Below, in pieces: positions 60,440-64,000 of a DNA stretch of 64,000 bases. The number at the start of each line of letters is the position of its first letter. Position 1 is the first letter of the stretch. The notes below the pieces were generated by a model that worked only from the letters and a program-made list of their open reading frames with translations, made no database searches and was not told the DNA's origin. This DNA is from Aphrophora alni (lineage: Eukaryota; Arthropoda; Insecta; Hemiptera; Aphrophoridae), in NCBI GenBank assembly GCA_963513935.1, contig OY740768.1, forward strand, positions 73,260,877 through 73,324,876. The letters run 5' to 3'. Position numbers and translations under genes: made by a program.

Positions 60440-60900
60440 AGTTAATTAACATAGTAATATGCAGAGAGACCTTCTCTGGACGAATCGGAAAACACCAGTC
60501 CTGTAGCTTCTCCGAAGTTTCTCTTTTATAGTCTCCGGCCGGCTAGCCCCTTCCTGCCACCCTTTTGAACACTTTTTAGCTATTATTTTATTCAAAACCG
60601 CCGTAATTCCACTTCCAGATCTGTTATTGAATTTCCATAGGTGTTTTTTGAAGCCCGTGATGCCTTCTATCTCCACGACTTCAAATGAAATCCATACGAG
60701 CTTTGGTTCTCATATAAACGGCATTCGAAAAATCGCGAAGGTACGCCTAAAAACTTCCGGAGTTTCTGAGCCGCCATATTGAAACTTTTTGAAAATGTTG
60801 CTCATTATCCAAAAGTTTCATACCCGCAGCACAAAATCGCTCCGTCATTTCTTTCGCGTTTTTTCACACCTTGAAAGATTCTAGTCTTGAAATGTCATTC
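60440..60900. promoter_or_regulatory. CpG-rich block with TISU/YY1-like element
   Basis: This block stands out for its many CpG dinucleotides in a very AT-rich neighbourhood. On the minus strand CAATATGGCGGC (60781-60770) matches the TISU consensus SAASATGGCGGC at 11 of 12 positions and contains a YY1 core. A TATAAAAGAGAAA word occurs on the minus strand at about 60514-60526. It may be a promoter/5' end or CpG-rich transposon sequence. Confidence 0.4.
60667..60777 (-). CDS. Short open frame starting in the TISU-like element
   Basis: From ATG at 60777 the minus strand reads MAAQKLRKFLGVPSRFFECR and 16 further codons, then TAG at 60669-60667. I do not recognise the protein. There is no strong splice donor within it, although a weak GTATGG exists near codon 27. 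A second minus-strand frame (60446-60676; EIEGITGFKKHLWKFNNRSG) overlaps its end and continues for 76 codons, so a frameshift could separate two parts of one former reading frame. It could be a first exon, a uORF or transposon sequence. Confidence 0.25.
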   Translation of the reverse strand: MAAQKLRKFLGVPSRFFECRLYENQSSYGFHLKSWR

Positions 60901-61705
60901 GTTTGGTTTTACCATTTAAAATTCTTTGAATTGAGCTTTTTACAATTTTAAATTTTATTCCAATTTACTATAATCTCTTTATGTTTATTATTTAACTGCA
61001 TTTCTTTGACTTTATTTTTGAAAACCTCTTTTGTTCTCAGAATTTAATTTTAATTTAAATTGTAATTATTTTTCCTGATTGTTCTAAAGAAGTTGTCGAA
61101 AGTGTACAGTTTGATTTTGTTAAGTCGGTGGATTTTTGTCACCTTCCAGGCATCAAACAACACTTACCGCTAACTTTTTATTTATGGATTTTATCAAAAG
61201 TTTTCCCTCTTGATATTTGATTTATTTTTCATTCTTATTTCTAGAAATGTTAACAATTTCCAGTTTTGATCAATTTTGGAATTTTTTATTAACTTTATCT
61301 TAAATAACTACGTGAGAAATCCAAAATATGATCTGATTCGATATTTATAAGAATGCACGCTTTTAGAACTACACTCTGTACCAATTTCAGCCTCAGATTC
61401 ATATTTTAAAATTTTTAATTTATTTAGTATAAATCCAAACTAAAAAAATAATTTTGAAGTGATGTAAATTCTTTCAACAAACCAATCCCTTTTTTAACGG
61501 GTTCTTGGTCTTTGTATTCAATTTCCAAAAGATCTGACGACAGTCAAGGTCCACTTTCAATAGGCTAAAGTACAAGTTGGCTTGGTAACAAGAAAATTTA
61601 ATTTCTTTGTGCAGCAAAACTAAACTCAACCTTTGAAACAGATTTAACCGTTTCAGAACTTCCAATAATTGAATGCTTATTTAGGATAAAGCCTATCGTA
61701 TTGAA

Positions 61706-61754
<49 letters not shown>

Positions 61755-61757
61755 TGT
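61706..61757. repeat. (TG)n microsatellite
   Basis: About 22 TG units, interrupted once by TTTG near the 3' end. Confidence 0.95.
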
Positions 61758-62076
61758 AATTCGGGCATATATATTATGTTATTGAATCTAATGTGGCCTA
61801 AACTTGTTAATTATTATTATGAAACTTTTACAAAATGTTTACTTCAACTAAATTAATTTATTTACTATTATTATTATTTTTGAATGTATTTTGCTTGTAC
61901 GAGTTCCGTATTCGAAGTGTACATTTAATATGCTAAACCTAAATGATAATAATACTTTTTTTTGGTTATGCTTGCTAAGTAAATGAATATGAACAACAAT
62001 ATTCAAATAAACCAAACATATTAAACAACTAATTCTACAGCATCTTAATATCTATTTTGAGTCAGAAATTTGTAAC

Positions 62077-62575
62077 AACATGATGTGAAAATCATGGATA
62101 TGGAGAAACCAACTGCAGTAATCTACAACGTTGCCACTTTTGATGAATGCATCACGACAAAAATCATAAAATCACTCCCTTTAGAATGTATCGCCTCAGA
62201 ACTAAGAAGATGGGAAATGTCTCATCAATGGGTCACAAAATCTAAAGAACCTCCTAACCTTAATCTTAGATGAATCATCCTTAATCCTTTTCCATTTCCC
62301 AACAGGCTTAAAAAAAATCTGTGGTACAACACTCCTAGATTAAAACAATTCAGTCTTCTTTTTATACTCTACTGATTGAAACAGTGTTTATGAAATATTT
62401 CAGAACTTTAGTGTTTTTGTGTGTTTTTCTTACTTGTATACTATTAGGTATTACCAAGAACCAATACTTTCTAAGATAAACCTTTCTCCTGTCCATACAA
62501 AATCTAATGGCTATGTGCGCCATTAAACTCTAACCTTGTATACTATTAGGTAATACCAAGGACCAATACTTTCTA
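62077..62575 (+). mobile_element. PLE-1 copy C, 3' part and plus-orientation terminus
   Basis: Continues the nuclease domain tail (KIMDMEKPTAV, RRWEMSHQWVTKSKE) shared with 21440-21620 and, inverted, 37900-38110. It then has the terminus GTAGAGTATAAAAAG-type sequence (62356-62372 as TTTTTATACTCTACTGATTG) and GAAATATTTCAGAACTTTAG, GGTATTACCAAGAACCA. A partial second terminus copy repeats at 62533-62570 (ACTATTAGGTAATACCAAGG). Confidence 0.75.
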
Positions 62576-62939
62576 ATTCCAATTTATAATTCTAATAAAT
62601 GAATTTATTTTCTACTTTTAATTGAAAACTGTCAATATAAATTAGGTTAGCATCAATTTCATCAGACAAAACACTTAATTCTGGCCTAACATCTAGATAT
62701 TGTCCTGTATCACTAAAACTAAGTCCTACTATATCATGAATTTATTTTCAATATCCAGGTCACTATTGAATAAGACAAATTTTCTTACCTTATTTAATTT
62801 GCTCCGTCACATGACCTCTTTTTGTTTTCTTTTAACGTGTTTCGAGACTTTTATCCCATCATCAGAAATCTTATTTGCTCATCTGAGGTCATCACTACAT
62901 TAAAATTAATTAAACATAATACAAATCAAACACATTTAA
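62576..62939. other. Spacer before PLE-2
   Basis: Includes ACGTGTTTCGAGACTTTTAT, CCCATCATCAGAAATC (62836-62871), a phrase type common beside PLE and related retroelements. The open frame at 62700-62903 is unrecognised. Confidence 0.45.
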
Positions 62940-63870
62940 GGATAGTTTATAAGTACACACCATTTGGCTACTGAATGGCAACTGTCAATTAGTTATTTCT
63001 CACACTTTAACCATGTTTCTAGTTGGCTCTTATACAACGTATTAGTACAATGTACACCATACAAGTATTAGAGTCAAACCTTAGTTGATCGTTTAATAAA
63101 TAATGTTTATTATTTTATGATTAAATTTGAATAATTTATATATAATATGTTCCTCTACAGTGTTCATAAATTCACCTTTTTTGCATGACTAAATATTAAT
63201 TAAATACAAATGGTTATGATGGTTCTACAATTGACAAGCTTATCAATAAACATAAGAACAAATTCAAAAAACCTCTCAAAGAGAAAGCCAAACCCATCTT
63301 CATAACAACTAAATATGGCAATTTTTTTTCTAAAATCATCACTTTAACTTTCCATAGATTAATAGCATTTCGCACCAGCAACATCATAAAAAAATTTGTC
63401 AACAAAAAAAATCCTAGACTTCTAGAAGACCAAATATAGGTTGACATGTGACGACTGCGATAATATATATATATAGGCCAAACTGGGATAACATTTGGAG
63501 TGAGATTTAAAGAACACTTACCAAAAAAGATCATTTCAGGTAATAAATCAAATTATGCATGTCATTTCATAGATATAAACCAGTTACACAAGCTTCCACA
63601 AAAATTTGGAAAATAGTTAATCATCCTAAAAAATGTGTATTTATGAATGCTGTAATGAATGTATTGAAATAATATTTAAAATAAAAGCAATGAACATCAG
63701 TTATAACATGTCAACTAAGGTTTGACTCTAATATATTGTATGGCACAGCGATAAGAGTCCAAGAACCCAACGAGAAACATGGTTAAAGTGCGAGAGATAA
63801 TTAATTGACAATTGACGTTCAGCAGCCAAACAGTGTGCACCTATAAACTATCAATAAATGTTTAAAGATA
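62940..63870 (+). mobile_element. Second Penelope-like lineage (PLE-2), truncated, with 150-bp inverted ends
   Basis: Inverted arms at about 62940-63085 and 63709-63862 share TAACCATGTTTCT, TTAGAGTCAAACCTTAGTTG, GGATAGTTTATA-type and TGTCAATTA blocks. Between them the + strand reads NKHKNKFKKPLKEKAKPIFI, IAFRTSNIIKKFVNKKNPR and, after a stop, IYIGQTGITFGVRFKEHL (about 63466-63525), the GIY-YIG motif, then SNYACHFIDIN. RT core absent; stops present. Confidence 0.8.
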
Positions 63871-64000
63871 ATAAAACACAATTTTTTTATTTTGTAATAT
63901 CCACTTTTTATTAGTCTAGCCGACCAATGGTTTCGCCTGCTAAGGCATTGATGAGGCTGTATTACAGACTGAAGAAAAAAGAAAAAAACAGAAAACCTTA
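63871..64000. other. Window end, unidentified
   Basis: A short stretch with CGACCAATGGTTTCGCCTGC and CATTGATGAGGCTG. It may be the continuing edge of a retroelement; no assignment is possible. Confidence 0.3.

Larger units (their letters stand above)
59965..62076. mobile_element. 2.1-kb insertion inside PLE-1 copy C, type unknown
   Basis: PLE-1 copy B shows that AATGGCCGCAAACATGATGT is continuous in the element, whereas copy C breaks after GGCCACAGACAT (59953-59964) and resumes at CATGATGTGAAAATCATGG (62079). The inserted DNA has no evident terminal inverted repeats. It contains AT-rich flanks, a CpG-rich block at 60440-60900 and a TG microsatellite. A Helitron, a captured genomic segment, or two successive insertions are possible. 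Confidence 0.6.

Noticed and set aside
63214..63534. 106-codon frame on the minus strand
   Set aside because: Antisense shadow of the PLE-2 coding remnant on the + strand.

Overview
This 64-kb window is AT-rich animal DNA, almost certainly from an arthropod and most likely an insect. Supporting signs are GT-AG introns of 0.8-9.8 kb packed with transposon debris, AATAAA poly(A) signals, long T/A runs, and mariner, Tigger/pogo, hAT, Penelope-like and R1/Jockey-type LINE remnants. The order within insects cannot be fixed from sequence alone; a hemipteroid is plausible but is inference.

Only one cellular gene is well supported. It is the 3' part of an FBXO11 orthologue on the + strand, in nine coding exons from 4581 to 40787. 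It encodes the carboxy-terminal ~726 residues of an SCF ubiquitin-ligase substrate receptor: the region after the F-box, the right-handed beta-helix (CASH/PbH1) repeats, and the C-terminal UBR-type zinc finger, ending in a conserved tail. Exon lengths and phases chain without a frameshift (2182 nt, one leading codon base, stop TGA at 40785-40787). The exons with the start codon and F-box are not visible and must lie before base 1. The last exon is followed by a likely 3'UTR with a strong proximal poly(A) signal near 41.7 kb and a possible distal one near 49.44 kb.

The introns and downstream DNA are a graveyard of nested mobile elements. Intron 2 (6.2-13.5 kb) holds dispersed repeats and Penelope-like (PLE) ends. 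Intron 4 (14.8-20.1 kb) holds a TIR element inserted in another repeat, a jerky/Tigger transposase tail, and a 745-bp Tigger MITE carrying an internal minisatellite. Intron 5 holds a truncated PLE bracketed by inverted termini and a 621-bp hAT MITE with a perfect 8-bp target duplication. Intron 7 (9.75 kb) holds a 3-kb Tigger element with a second 0.9-kb Tigger-like element inside it, a piggyBac-like end and a hairpin repeat. Intron 8 holds an inverted-terminus PLE interrupted by another Tigger copy.

Downstream of the gene (about 42-64 kb) lie a mariner relic and a MITE in the presumed 3'UTR/downstream zone, a minisatellite, an R1/Jockey-like LINE RNase H fragment, a decayed protein-primed DNA polymerase B gene of Maverick/Polinton type with a zinc finger upstream, an internally deleted mariner with intact TIRs and TA duplication, and two PLE lineages. 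One PLE copy is split by a ~2.1-kb insertion carrying a CpG-rich block with a near-perfect TISU/YY1 start-site motif on the minus strand. This is the least explained signal in the window.
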